From positions 5,890,001-5,954,000 of the forward strand of contig JAJTUQ010000004.1 of NCBI GenBank assembly GCA_021399445.1: a stretch of 64,000 nt of DNA, written 5' to 3'. Positions 23,887 through 35,721 of the stretch are shown piece by piece. How positions within the stretch are numbered: position 1 is the stretch's first letter; the number at the start of each line of letters is the position of its first letter. The translations under genes were made by a program, and so were the position numbers. This stretch comes from Xylogone sp. PMI_703. Taxonomy: Eukaryota; Ascomycota; Leotiomycetes. The notes below the pieces were generated by a model. It made no database searches. It worked only from the letters and a program-made list of their open reading frames with translations, and was not told the origin of the DNA.

Positions 23887-25893
23887 TTATTCATCACGTT
23901 TAACCTGGACCCCAGGTCCAACATACTCGTGCCGTCCTTTGATAGCGTAGTAAACAAGGGCAAAGGTAATGGTTCCACCAAACATTGTAGAAGACCAATT
24001 CAAATTCTCAGCAGTTACTGGTCTAGCAAGGGGCCAGAATGCAAAGAATAGAACAGGCGCTAAAAATGATAAGGCGATAATATTCATTGGAAGACCGAAT
24101 TTACCTAATGACCATCGTCGTGGTGGAAGCGGCTCTCCTGAAAACCGTCGAGCGATGAGAGAGCTGATAGTGATAACGTAGGAGGAAAGAATTGCTACTC
24201 CGCCAAGTGAATTGATAGCATTTAGAGCTACAGACGAGCCTATGTTAATTAAAGAAATAAGGCTGCTGATGACGAGGCATACAGAGACTGCATTGAGGGG
24301 GACATTCCAACCAGGCGTCACCTAAGAAAGCATGTCAGTTACGAATGGATTATTGGTAAGCAAGAAGAGTACTTACACGTGATAGCCAGGTATGACCTGG
24401 TAGACCTTTGTCACGAGCAAAAGACCAAATCTGCCTCGAAGCCGTGGCAATCTCACTAATACAACAAGATTCCAGTAAAATAATGACAATGGCAACCATG
24501 ACATTAGTACCGGCATGGCTTCCTGTGGCATTATAAAAGACCTGAATGAATGGTTGTGGTGCAGCTAATATACTATTTATATCACCCATGGTGAAGATTA
24601 AGGTAACGGACATGAGGAACACCATCAAAGCATTGGGGATAATAGCCCACATAATAGCCTTAGGAAGGGTAATAGAGGCATCTTGAATCTCCTCGGCTGG
24701 AGTTTTCATTGTAGTTAGTATTCTGTCGGAAACCAGATGCATAGAGTAATATAAGAAACTAAGAAGGATCCTAAGGTATAAAAGATATTTGAAAGTAACC
24801 TACACATATGTACCGAGCAATCATATCCGTTAAGAACACTAATTGGTGTAACCAAACCGATCATTGCAGACAAACCCTTACTTGACCAGCCTCCGTTGTT
24901 GGTAAATTCAAGTAAAATGTGTGCCTGCGCACGAGGTCCCATAATCCATAATGGAATAATAATAGCAAGAAATCCAGCCAGATGAAGGACTAAAACGGAC
25001 CCTTCAATAAACGGTAACCGTGTGGCTAAGACAGTATTAAAAGCGATGGAAAAGACAATAACAGCCATGGTCAGAAGAGTACCATGCCAGTTATGCCAAT
25101 GATAGCTTTCATCATTCAAAGCTATTAAACCTTGAATAATAGTGCCAACCATGAAACAAACGCCAGCAAGGTAAGTCTGCCATCCTATGGCACAAAACCA
25201 TCCTAGAGATATCTGTTAATGATTATTTCTTGATTAAGACGAACCAGATGGATCGAGTTGAATGCGTTAAGATAGATGTAAAAGAAAGCATTCAATCCTA
25301 CCAACCAAATAGCTCAAGAATTTCTGATATTTCCGTGGCGCAAATTCAGAAACCCAGTGATATTGGCCACCAGCTGTGGGAGATATGGAAGCCATTTCGG
25401 CAATACTTGCATAGACGGTTGACATTCCACACATGCAAACAAGGAACCCCCAAAAGAGGATACCAGGCCCACCATCAGTTAGGGCGAAAGTGAACAGTCT
25501 ATTGGAAAGAAAGATTAGTTAAATTTCCATCTCGCCAACACAAAAACTTCCTCAAAAAGGCCGAGCATGAAAACTCACGGAAGTAAAGCTTCCCAACTCG
25601 CACACACAGTACTAGCAAATCCCAACATGGTCACAAATCTGAAGTTTCTCTATCTCCTCCACTCATTAGTATACATAGCCAATGAATGCGATAATACTAG
25701 CAATCAATGGATGAGATGAAGAAAGACGCACCCTCAAAACCTGCTTCTTCCCCATCATACGCATCTCTCTTTTATCTGCCACGGTGCCTCTATACTTTTT
25801 AGAGATAGATGGATCCCCAAAGTCCTTTTCTAGGTCCTGCGGATTCGTAGGTATGTCGAGGACCTCCACGACATCGTCCGTCTTGGGGTCCAT
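23887..25893 (-). CDS. APC-superfamily permease, choline/GABA-type (Hnm1-like)
   Basis: Six exons: 25893..25732, 25649..25579, 25498..25302, 25202..24804, 24696..24377, 24321..23887; 527 aa, all GT..AG and frame-consistent. A plasma-membrane amine or amino-acid transporter with about 12 TMs. Diagnostic blocks: a cytosolic N-terminus ending GKKQVLRRNFRF; TM1 MLGFASTVCASWEALLP; ALTDGGPG; SPTAGGQYHWVSEFAPRKYQKFLSYLVGW and GWQTYLAG, hallmarks of the fungal choline-transporter subfamily; GYDCSVHMSEEIQDAS then LPKAIMW; and SRQIWSFARDKGLPG. The Ser of HMSEE is split by an intron. Length is normal for the family. Substrate could be choline, GABA or another small amine. It lies in an AT-rich accessory stretch next to repeat DNA. 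Confidence 0.9.
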
Positions 25894-27878
25894 GATGGGC
25901 GGATTCAGTTCGTGAAAGCAACTTGACGTGACTAAATCAACTAGTGTCTCAATCAGTTGGAAGGACTCAATTCCTTATCTTATATAATGGAAAAGAATGA
26001 AAGCGAACGTGAGGCTCGATCGTAGGTGGGTTTACAGGATCAATTGTTAGACGAGTACGTGCGTGGGAGCTCCGAAAGATGAATAAACCTCATAAAGTGT
26101 GATCATCAGGCGGGAGAAAACATGAGGGAAGACAAGCATTATCTACTGAGAACGAATCGCAGGGGAATCCGCGACGACGGCAGGCAACCAAGAGGGATAG
26201 GACAGAAGTGCTGTACTCCGTACCGTGCAGGACAGATGCAGTACTGTGCATGCTGGGAAGCAGGAAAACACTGCATGAACATAACGTGCTAGAAACGGGC
26301 AGGAATGGGGGAAGAAAACAGCCAGCCAAGTACCAATATAAACCTCGATTGTCACTTGCAGCCCACCTCCGAAGGTGAAAATGCATTGAGCCAATTGGTG
26401 TCGCTGCTGGAACCAACAGCTTCTGGGATTCCTACGACCGATGTTACGATATGGCCGTACAAGTACACTGGTACAGTAATTTAAATCTAGGCCTAGCACC
26501 CAAGTGGGCGGGAGGACCGGGTCGTGTTGCCCGGCTGCAGGTGTCCCACCGTTATCCCGCCATCAGCACGGACTAAATCCGTGCTCGCACGATAGCGGGA
26601 GTGATCATTGGTGCAATGGTTAGTATTGAATGCAGTTGCATCCATTGTAGATTGTCTTGACAATGTAATTATCACTCCTCTTATGTTGGGTGGCATCGGC
26701 ATGCTCGGGGTACCTCCGCCTGCATGCGCGTGCCAGGTGACCAGTGACTACGAGTAATAGCGACGGTGATGCTTTACCCCGGATTTCAGGCGCCACATAT
26801 GCTACTGTACGTGCTATGTACATGATGATATCGACCATTCAGATTCCACTTTTTAATGTTGATTGAGGACAATCAATTATATTAGTCATCCTACCTCCTT
26901 AAGCCTAAAGGGGTTTCCGCGACCCAGCGTGGCGGTACCGAAGGCGAAGCGTAAGCACTAAGGGGCCGTTGTGTTGGTTCCCGCTGAGGCGCGACGGGTG
27001 GCGGTCCGAATGGTTGCGGTTCCGCTGCCAACGGGGCACGATTTGGTCTTGATTGGTCTTGATTTCAACCCAATACTTCCCTAAGTTGGGAATAATGAGC
27101 CTGTTCTTGGGGATGACCGCGCGAGCGTTTTCGCTTCTGAATTCATCAATTAGCTGCAACATTTTGAGCTAAGTTGATGTACAGCACGATACTTTTAGTT
27201 GATTCGAACTAAAAATCAAAGGTTTAGTGATTTTGACTATCGTTACTATTTCCTTTCTCTCTTGGATAGATACGCTGGTCCACTTATGCTACTTTATAAT
27301 CTATACGGCGGTATTCAAAGCATGATTTTTCATAACTGATCAAACTAGAAATGAGCCGTAGAGAGCCTTGTGCAGAGGACAAATACAGCAAGTGTTGGTG
27401 TCGATACTCTTCCAGGGCACGGAGCCTCCCATACGGAGGAAATTACGGGTTTCGATATGCTCAATGATCTTTCCTCCGGAATCTTCCTCAGAATCCTCAT
27501 TCCCCTACTCCGTATGCTCTTCCCCTCATGTGCACCTTATCTGACCTTCAAACTCTCCCTATCAAATGCTGTTAATACCAGCAATGCCCAGCCCAATCCC
27601 TGTGTGCTGCTGTTATACAGCCATCATATTCAAATGTGAAACTATTCATAGAACCGTATCGTCGGTACTGAACTGATCCTTGTTGCGTCCTTGAATTCCA
27701 GTCTCCTCTATATGTATCTTATGGTTTCCATCAACCCAACTTCTAAGGGCTTTTCCTGCAAAATAACAAATCGGCGGGTTTAAAAACAGGAAGTATCCAC
27801 AGATCGAACGAAACACGCAAGTTCGAATTCGAATACACGCCGACGCGTACGACATCTACATAATATGAATCATCGATC
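25894..27878. other. Intergenic, no supported gene
   Basis: Contains the promoter side of the permease (right of 25,893). An 85-codon minus-strand frame at 26905-27162 carries a direct repeat (TTGGTCTTGA twice) and no recognised domain. I see no RNA gene. GTAC words (CTCCGTACCG, TGTACGT) recur near 26.2-26.8 kb. Confidence 0.5.
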
Positions 27879-29341
27879 ATGTCAGCCCCAGATTTCATCC
27901 TTCCTCCCGACAATTATCCTCCCTTCGCTGTAGTCACAGCGACCGACCACACAGCATGGATTCTCGTCACGACATCACTAGGCTTGTCTTTTGCTGTTCA
28001 GCGTCATTAAACTATTCGTCCGATGGTCCATTCCAATGGTGGGGCTTGATGATTGGCTCCTTGCGGCCTCCACGGTTAGTTATACCGAAACTCCTGTATG
28101 AATCTGGGGGCCTTTTTTCCCAGAGAAGAGTTCTCGAACATAAACTTACATAGTTTTTTCATTACGTCAAGCTCAATGATGATTGGTCCCTCTTTACTGA
28201 TGTTCTCCCAGGTACTTGCAATTATACAATCGTCGATAGTTCTGGGTGCATGCGCCAATGGACTCGGGAAGTCCGTAGAGCTTGTCTCAGCTGCAAATCA
28301 GGATAAGGTACAACAGGTACGTAGGTAGAGCCAGTAATTAGACAGCAAGTTCCTCATACTCTTTATACGTTTTTAATTTATGTTTAATGCAGATGTTGTA
28401 TACCAGCGGCCTCTTCTTCATTATATCTCTCGGCCTCTCCAAAATATCAGTCGCTTTCCTCCTCTTACGTTTAACGCCTCACGAACACCATAGACGGATC
28501 CTTCTAGTAACAATAGGCCTAATGACTGGTTGGATTGTAGCTTCGCTATTTAGCATCGCACTACAATGCGACTTCTCGCATCCGTGGATATCTCTTAATA
28601 CAAAATGTCCTAGAGTCGTAAATCACCCTCTTTCCCCTAGCTCCTTAAACACATTTTTTTTACTTAAATTGGACAATATTTAGTTCCTACGATGGCAATT
28701 AATATCTGTCTTTGACATATTTTTCGAACTTGCGTTGATTGCAATGACCATACTCCTGGTCTGGGATCTCCGCACCGACACGGAGAGCAAGATGTCCGTG
28801 ATATTTGCCTTTAGTATGCGATTACCGTAGGTGAAATACAAATACTTCGTTCTGCGAGTGCTAACATCAAGGACGCAGTTCGATAGTGCTTATAGGTTAC
28901 CGCCTTGCAACGTTCAACAGCGAAGGACTCACCACTAATCCTGGGTTCCTAAAAGCCAGGTTCATAGTATGGACCCAGAGCGAGCTCTACTATTCCATAA
29001 TTACAGCCACTATCCCTAGCATCCGGCCTTTTATCAATACCCTCGCAAGCAGCTATGGTGCGAACATAACGCAGCCCTACACCAGTGGTTCGGGAAACGC
29101 ATTCGAATATCCCTCGAGGACTCATGATTACCAACTAAGAAACTTGAGAACTCCGAGTAAGGTTGATAATAATGATTATCAAAACAGACTATGGCCGCAA
29201 AATAAGAATGAAAGCGAGATAGTTGTGGGAAATACAAATGGGAGTAAGAATAATGTTGGAGGATCGGATACCATCAGTGTTGACAGCGTCGATAGTAAAA
29301 GAATGATTATTAGGAAAGACATTACGCGGGGAAGTCGTTGA
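27879..29341 (+). pseudogene. Pth11-like / fungal rhodopsin-domain integral membrane protein with a frameshift
   Basis: Reading the family pattern, exons are about 27879..28074, 28212..28316, 28393..28617, 28684..28826 and 28879..29341, all with good splice sites and compatible phases downstream. The predicted protein is a seven-TM fungal rhodopsin-type protein: FAVVTATDHTAWILV before TM1, GLDDWLLAAST, LYTSGLFFIISLGLSKISVAFLLLRLTP, FDIFFELALIAMTILLVWDLR, FAFSMRLPSIVLIGYRLATF, IRPFINTLASSYGA, then a polar tail. In exon 1 the frame breaks: MSAPDF..TSLGLSF runs into a stop after 27,990, while the matching continuation LLLFSVIKLFVRWSIPMVGLDD is in another frame from about 27,988. One extra base (or two missing) explains it. 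Known relatives act as surface receptors in pathogens; here function is doubtful. A sequencing error would make it an intact gene. Confidence 0.72.
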
Positions 29342-30275
29342 AGATCTGCAATAAAATGATATGAATGGCGCGTATTGGTTTTTCATGAAAAGGGGGGTAT
29401 GGGCTATTAGTATTATGTACGACAAACATCGAATATATAATGGTTTATCGCATACTCTGGACACACTTGACAGAACTAAACAGAAGGCGAGATTTTGGTC
29501 ACCTTCGCAGGTTGTCCTTGTATGACTTGGTAATGGATAAGAACTAGGATGGGAATTAAGATACCTGAACAATCAGGACGATTTACGGCAAAGTAAATGT
29601 TTACCATATCTTATCTTATATTTTAGTATACTCGGTTATATCGTCATCTTCAACCTGAGTCTTGTTCTCTTCTTAATCCCTCGACAACACGACTCCATAA
29701 ATCCCTCATTCTCACAACCACACAGCCAATAAGTTGTCGGCAAGACGGTAACATATAGCAGATAACTACATAAAGTCACAACGTCCATATATTTCTACTT
29801 ACCGCCTTTTGTATTATTATGGCCAATTGGAGCGATATGCCGACTGGATACCACCAATGTGAGGTGGCAGTGCAGCGATATCGAATTGATGCATGGTAGT
29901 TTTGGTTCAATTATGAAGCTTCATTTCTGAGCTTTGTACACCACTAATCTGTATACGACTGAGCGCTGTGTGAGCATGTTTAGAATCGGTGCCGGTATCG
30001 GTCATAGCAAGTAAGATTTAGCCCAAGTCTCGCAGTAAGACGAGATAATAGCTTGTTGACTGCATTTCTTACAGGAGTGGGATACAGTCTTTTTTTACGA
30101 ACATCAATACTGCTTATAATTACTGTGTGCCTACATGTATTGTTATATGCTCATTACCTTCTCTCGTTATCTTCAGATGGAATCTGGGTCTTTGTCAATT
30201 AAGTATATCGACTAGTGTGTTGATCGTTGATCTGCCTCGAACGGAGGATTCATCTACTAATTCATACCCTCCGCA
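29342..30275. other. Intergenic, AT-rich
   Basis: Separates the rhodopsin-domain gene from the sugar transporter. No sustained frame or repeat recognised. The right part presumably serves as promoter of the transporter. Confidence 0.5.
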
Positions 30276-32134
30276 ATGCTGAAAAGGGCTCAGACTGGGA
30301 CCTGGCTCCCCGCATATGTCCCCGATTCTTCGGTCGCCGTAGTGACTCTGCTCATGGTCTGTTCAATGACCGTCTCCACTGTATGTTACCAAGGACCCAG
30401 TAGTCATATGTTATTACTACAACTTCTAATAATGGTGTTGTGATAGGCGTATGGGGTCAGCCGCTCAATGCTCAATGGCCTCAATATCCTACCAAAATAT
30501 ACGAGTTATTTTAAACTCAACGAGACAACTCTAGGTATCACCACATCTGCCGTCTTTATCGGTGGTTGTCTGGCACCAGGTTGCGCCGGTCTTCTATGTG
30601 ACCGCATGGGCCGACGCCCTGCCATCTTCTGGGGCTCCGTCGTCGCAATGGTGGGTATATTACTCCAGAGTACTGCTCAGAATATTGCTATGTTCATCGT
30701 AGCTAGAGTATTGGTTGGTTTTGGAATCGCGCTCACCAATATCGCCACTGGCACCTACCTCTCGGAGACGTTTCCCAGTGCGTGGAGATCATGGGGAGTC
30801 AGCATGCTGAACAATTTCTACTAGCAAGTGTATCCTCTACAGCTAAAGCTGAATTTAATGTTGACAATTGTAGCATCGGTGCCCTTATCATAGCCGTCGT
30901 GACGCTTGCCACGAGTTCCTGGGATTCAGCTTGGGCATGGAGGACTCCGTGCATCACTCAAGCCGTCTTCACCATCCTCTGCACCAGCCTCTTGCCGTTT
31001 ATGTATGCCAATTCCTTCTTATTGGAGGACAGGTGTATTAGCTAACTTCCTAGTCCTGAATCCCCTCGCTGGTTGATTCATCAAGGCCACTATGATGCAG
31101 CACGGTTCTCGGTTGCTCTTGTGGCGTCCAACGGCGATACCGCGGACACGGTATCAAATGCTCTTTACGAGAAGATTGAGGAGGGGTCTAAATTGGAGAA
31201 CTCGCAGAAGTTAGACGTATCATTCCGGGGTATAATCAATGACCCTGTAGCTAGAAGGCGCCTCTTGATCGGTGCGTCTGCCGGATCTTTCTCCGCCGTT
31301 GCAGGGAATATAATTGCAACATTCTACCTTGGCGCCGAGCTCAAGACGGCAGGAATCACAGACACTGTATCCCAACTAAAAGCGGTAACAGACTCCTTAT
31401 AACTGTTAGTTACAAAGGTATTTGCACTGACGATTTTCAACTTAGAATATTGCCTTGAATGCATGGTGTTTCCCTTGCACTCTCGTAGGAACCCAAGTAA
31501 TATCTCGATGGGGTCGCAAGTCAACAGCTGCCGTAACAGAAGCCCTTCTTATTGTCTGCCTCTTGATTATTGGGATCCTCTCGAAAGTATACGCAGATGA
31601 CCCGAGCAATGCCACAACAGGCTTGATCTATGCGAACGTAGCCATTATGTTTCTCTTCCAGGGCATCTATTCAGTGGCCTGGACGCCTTTGTGTACTCTC
31701 TATCCACCAGAAATCGCGAACTTCGCGATACGTGCCCACACTGTAGGCCTGTCGCAATTTTGCTTAAATACTTTTGCGTGAGTTCAACAACCGCCATCTT
31801 TTTGTTTATATACTGGTCTTAACCTGTATGACTATTAGCACTATCTTCGTTATCATTATGCCCATTGCGTTTAAAAACATAGGGTGGAGGGTATACATAA
31901 TCAATGCATCATGGGATGTCGTGATCGTAGCATTAATTGTGAGTTTAATTCACGCCGTTTATACTTGAGATTGCCACTTACTATCAATAGGCATGTTTCT
32001 GGGTCGAAACTAAAGGGAAGACTTTGGAAGAGATTAATACAATATTCGATACTAGAGCCAGGGAATCGTTATCAAATATTGAAGGAGTAAACGAAGGAGT
32101 TGTGATATCTGCTGAGAAAAGGGCAGAAGTATGA
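30276..32134 (+). CDS. MFS sugar transporter (lactose-permease-like), with a GC-AG intron
   Basis: Seven exons: 30276..30380, 30447..30823, 30874..31002, 31054..31384, 31446..31777, 31839..31938, 31991..32134; 505 aa. Sugar-porter motifs: NGLNILPKY after TM1; DRMGRRPAIFWG; the VARVLVGFGIALTNIATGTYLSE block; PESPRWLI (split by intron 3); RWGRKST; the WTPLCTLYPPEIANFAIRAH region; and FWVETKGKTLEEI near the end. Intron 2 starts GCAAGT, not GT. Using it turns an apparent in-frame TAG into NNFYYIGALI, which matches the family, and every later exon stays in frame, so the gene looks intact. Substrates of this branch include disaccharides and monosaccharides; none can be chosen here. Confidence 0.88.
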
Positions 32135-32950
32135 TAAGCTACTCTTTGTAGACATAACTAAGAAAAACATAACGGAGGCGTATCAATTCAGTAAAAGCAA
32201 AGATCGGCAAGGATCTATGGGACGGTTATAAAGCGGTTTCCTGAAAAGCTATCCGCACGTAGATTTATCTGAAGACGTAATCAACAAGGTGAAGCATAGT
32301 TTAATCGGCGCGGCCATTATAGCTTTGCGTGGGATTCTCGGTGGATGCTGGATACATGTATTTGACGAGCATAACTGATTTTTGCTTGGAATTTTGAGGG
32401 CCTATCCCTTCCGCGAGCCTCCTTGCTCTGGTCCATAAAGAATCGGTGGTGCAGAGGCTTGATGAATATCAGGTACCAAGCTAATTCTAACCAAGTAAAC
32501 TGTAACAAGGTATAGTTTAAGCACCACAGACATACCTTTGCAAGGCGCAGGACTGGAATTGAAAACTCGCGTAGAGGAGCTACGGTAATCTTAGAATGAA
32601 TTCAACTGGCAATGGATGGAACGATCATAGAATAGCGAGAAGCTGTGGGGTTTACATTGACTGGAGAATCAATAAAACCTTGCAACACACAGGAAACTAC
32701 ACATTTTCAAATAAACATACCATATACCATCCGAATATTAGTTCATGATGGTATATGACAACGTCGAATTTTCATTCAGTGTCATATATACGATACATAC
32801 ACGCCTCGTGCCAAAAACTAGTGCCGACTGAGAGAGTAGAAAGGAGAATGTAAACCGAAATGAAAATGGCTTCAGTGAGGAATTCTGTAGAATCTAAAAT
32901 TCCTTCTGCCTAATAGAGAGGGGTATTAATTGTTTCTCGACTTATGGCTT
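32135..32950. other. Convergent intergenic spacer
   Basis: Lies between the 3' ends of the sugar transporter and OM14. AT-rich, with no supported gene. A short imperfect direct/inverted pattern (ACCATATACCATCC .. ATGATGGTATATG) near 32.72-32.76 kb is the only structure noticed. Confidence 0.5.
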
Positions 32951-33654
32951 CTATTTCTTCGGTGGGTATTTGGTATTGAAGAGATATCTGGTAAAAGTCA
33001 GCATGTGAAGCCATCCCAAATCTACGGTACAGATCTATGGATGGAAGAGACCGTGTCCTAAAACTTACCGACTCAAAAAGTAGTCTCCTAAAGCAACGGC
33101 CCCAACAACGCCAGTCCAAGCAGCAACAAGCTTTACCGATAATTCCCCAGCCTCGTACTTTCTGAAGGCTCCAAATCCCAGTGCACCACCGAGCGCCAGC
33201 ACTGCAATTGCATTTGCTATCACAACGGGGTTATCGCTATTGGCCTCAATGATTTCCTTTGCCTTCTTTGCCTTGCCCTTGGCGGCTCTCTCTTTATCCT
33301 CAAACTTGTCACGCGCCTTTTGAGCTTCTTCTCTGGCTCTTGATCTCAGATCGCCTTCAGATCTCTCCTGTTCGGAGGTGATTGTATGAACCGAAGGGGA
33401 GGATTCAACATCTATCAGGCTGCTGGAGGAGGGAGATTCATGTCTTTCGAGTTCCGGCATAGGAGGGGCTCGTTTCTGTTTCGACGCACATTAGTAACCT
33501 TATTGTGTGGGTAATTCTACGCATATTTCCCAGAAACGAAGGAATAGATTGTGGGTTTTCATGATATCAGATGTTTAGCATTAAGCGCATTGGGTGAGCC
33601 TACCTCCTCGTCCGACTGTTTGGGACCTTTCGCAGCTGCGGCGGCGTATGACAT
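32951..33654 (-). CDS. OM14: OM14-like mitochondrial outer-membrane protein
   Basis: Exons 33654..33604, 33475..33069, 32987..32951; 164 aa. The first exon codes MSYAAAAAKGPKQSDEE; the middle holds a Ser-rich segment and a charged Glu/Lys/Arg helix (SRAREEAQKARDKFEDKERAAKGKAKKAKEI); the C-terminus has two hydrophobic segments (VVIANAIAVLALGGALGFGAF and LVAAWTGVVGAVALGDYF), the OM14 C-terminal domain pattern. Known role in yeast: an outer-membrane receptor for ribosomes carrying mitochondrial proteins, associated with porin. Without the last intron the frame would stop right after FLSR, but that site is a strong donor (gtaagt), and splicing adds a tail ending TKYPPKK, which I prefer. The first intron is long (128 nt). 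Confidence 0.8.
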
Positions 33655-34374
33655 GATGACGCAGAGGGGTAATAGATCGCGACCAGGGTGGAGATAGGGT
33701 AGCGATAGTGAGTATGTTAGAGGTGTGATATGTGGTGGACAATACCACAGAGAATTGTAGGATAGATGAAGCTGTTATGAGGGAAGATGGATTTTAGGAT
33801 TGCAGGAAGCCTTTGATGTAGTTATAATCTCGTGACGTCTTGAAAAGAAGGACTAGAAGGACTTGCGACATGTGAAGAAAACTTGGTTGGATTGGTCGCC
33901 TAAGGCCCTTGCGGCTTCCGCTCCGGATCGTGGTGTGACGTCATTGGCTCCACTGGCGGGCAGTCGGGTGCAATAGGAAATTGGTTTTGGAAGACCCCAG
34001 AAATGCGAATATGGGCCCATCTAGGCCTGCTATATCTGTCAACAAGCCTCACGATGAAACGGGGTGACTGTAGGGCTTCAATGACGGAATTGTACTCCGT
34101 ATCGCGAGGGAAGTCGGCCAGTACTCAAATTGGTCAGTTTCATCATATATCATATATCAAAACGAGCTGGGACTTATTACTGTGCCGGCCGGTTCTTTTT
34201 ATTGAGTTCATTCCATCTTGCAGTCATCAAACATTCGCTAGCAAAAATATTCGGAGTTTTGATATCTACAACTACTGTACAATAACATGCCCCTCCATTA
34301 TGCACCTTGGCCCCCCGTAAAATTACACTCTATATCCATAATATGGCATTCCTCATTACCCCGTCGACACAGCA
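33655..34374. other. Intergenic spacer (OM14 promoter / MIA40 3' end)
   Basis: Promoter region of OM14 on the left and the 3' flank of MIA40 on the right. A 105-codon plus frame (34003-34320) lacks any domain. A tandem CATATATCATATATCA is seen near 34.14 kb. No other feature supported. Confidence 0.5.
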
Positions 34375-35387
34375 TCATGCAGAGCTGTTTGGTGAAGTTT
34401 CTTTGCTAGGTGCCTGTACTTCGGTGGATTCCGTAGTCGTACCGCTGGGAGGAGCAGCCTTTTCGTCTGTGGTGCTGCTTCTCTCGATTGCTGAGGAAGC
34501 ATCAGGCGTTGGTGCAGATGTTTTATCAGACGGAATTTCTGGTATCTTGTCATCTCCGGCTTCTCTGGCATGAAGTGCCGCTTCCACCTCCTCTTCATCA
34601 TCTTCTAATTCAGATCCATACATCTCTGGGTGTAATCTAAAGCAGTCTTGCATACCCCTGAGAATATGTAAGCAAGGGTTCTTGTTCCAATTGAAATATG
34701 AAGAGACAGAATCCACTTACTTGAACTTGTCTATGCACTCTACTCCCTTGGGCTCTTCATTCGAGTATACGAAACAGCTGAAGGCGGCCTTGAATTCTTC
34801 CCCGCAGGGCCCGTGTGCCATTCCTCCTAAACATGGGCAATCCCAATTAATCTCACCAGTTTCTGGATTGAACGCTCCCTGATTCGCAGCATCGTCTTCG
34901 AGGCTCCCCATTCCTCCTTCACCCCCCTCTAGTTCTGCACCATCATCCCGAACAGCTACCGACTGGGACGCGGCTGCAGCTGCAGCCGCTTCTGCTTCCC
35001 TTTCTCTCGCCTCTGCTTCTCTTGCTTGTCGTAAGCGTCTCTCCTCTACAATTGCATCAATTGTCGGTAATTTCGACTCCTGTATATCATGTATAGAGGC
35101 ATCCAGCTGCTGAATTGACGCTGCAAACCAAAAACGTCAGCATTTTTCCAAATGAAGCGGGCTCTCAAAATCGTATCACCTTCTGGTTCCTCTGCAAATA
35201 CGGGGCTTGTATTATAATAGTAAAGTCCTCCAGCAGCCAATGCCCATCTTAGAGCACCATTCTTCCAATTCCGCGATCGCTGTGATGGAGGTGCAGTGCT
35301 TAAAAATCGTTGGCTAGTCCTAGAAGCAGTCATCCGGTTGGAAGCAGCTATGCGCCGTGGCGCAGCTCGAACTGCGGCTTTGAACAT
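34375..35387 (-). CDS. MIA40: Mitochondrial intermembrane-space import and assembly oxidoreductase Mia40
   Basis: Exons 35387..35180, 35120..34721, 34657..34375; 296 aa. It oxidises and traps small Cys-motif proteins in the intermembrane space, working with Erv1. Order: a basic presequence ([18 protein letters not shown]..); a membrane anchor [14 protein letters not shown]; an Ala/Glu/Arg-rich coiled linker; then the catalytic core. Here are the redox CPC (Cys164 and Cys166) and the twin CX9C pairs (Cys175/185 and 198/208) in [36 protein letters not shown]. The second CX9C is interrupted by an intron at Lys. The C-terminal tail is acidic and Ser/Thr/Pro-rich. The anchor and linker show the fungal (Tim40-long) form. 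It diverges from THI80. Confidence 0.95.
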
Positions 35388-35721
35388 TGCGACAATATTA
35401 ATTATGAAAAGAATGACCGGAAAACTAAAACCCGCGACAAAGGAAAGAGTGGGTTGAAGGCATCACAACTTGAGTATGTGTTTGTAAGCTAGTCGGGGGT
35501 CTCGGCGGAAGTGAAAATTATATATCACGTGATACTATTTGAGATGACGGAGTAATGTTTGCTTTTGATGCAAATAACCCTTCCAGCTATTCTTTATTTC
35601 GCCAATCAAATGTTATCATTGACAAGCTAGAATAGGTAAGCCGGTACCTCGAGATCTTATTTAAAAGTCAAACGACTTGGGAAGACAAGTTTGTGGATCA
35701 TACAACATTTGTAATTTAAAA
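35388..35721. promoter_or_regulatory. Shared divergent promoter, MIA40 / THI80
   Basis: A gap of 334 bp between opposing start codons must hold both promoters and leaders. It contains an E-box-like TCACGTGA (35526-35533). No thiamine riboswitch fold is recognised in the THI80 leader. Confidence 0.6.

Noticed and set aside
26905..27162. 85-codon minus-strand frame
   Set aside because: No domain, no splice partner, and it sits in mixed repeat-like sequence.
30822..30824. In-frame TAG in the MFS transporter suggesting a pseudogene
   Set aside because: A GC-AG intron spanning it restores the family sequence and all later exons stay in frame.
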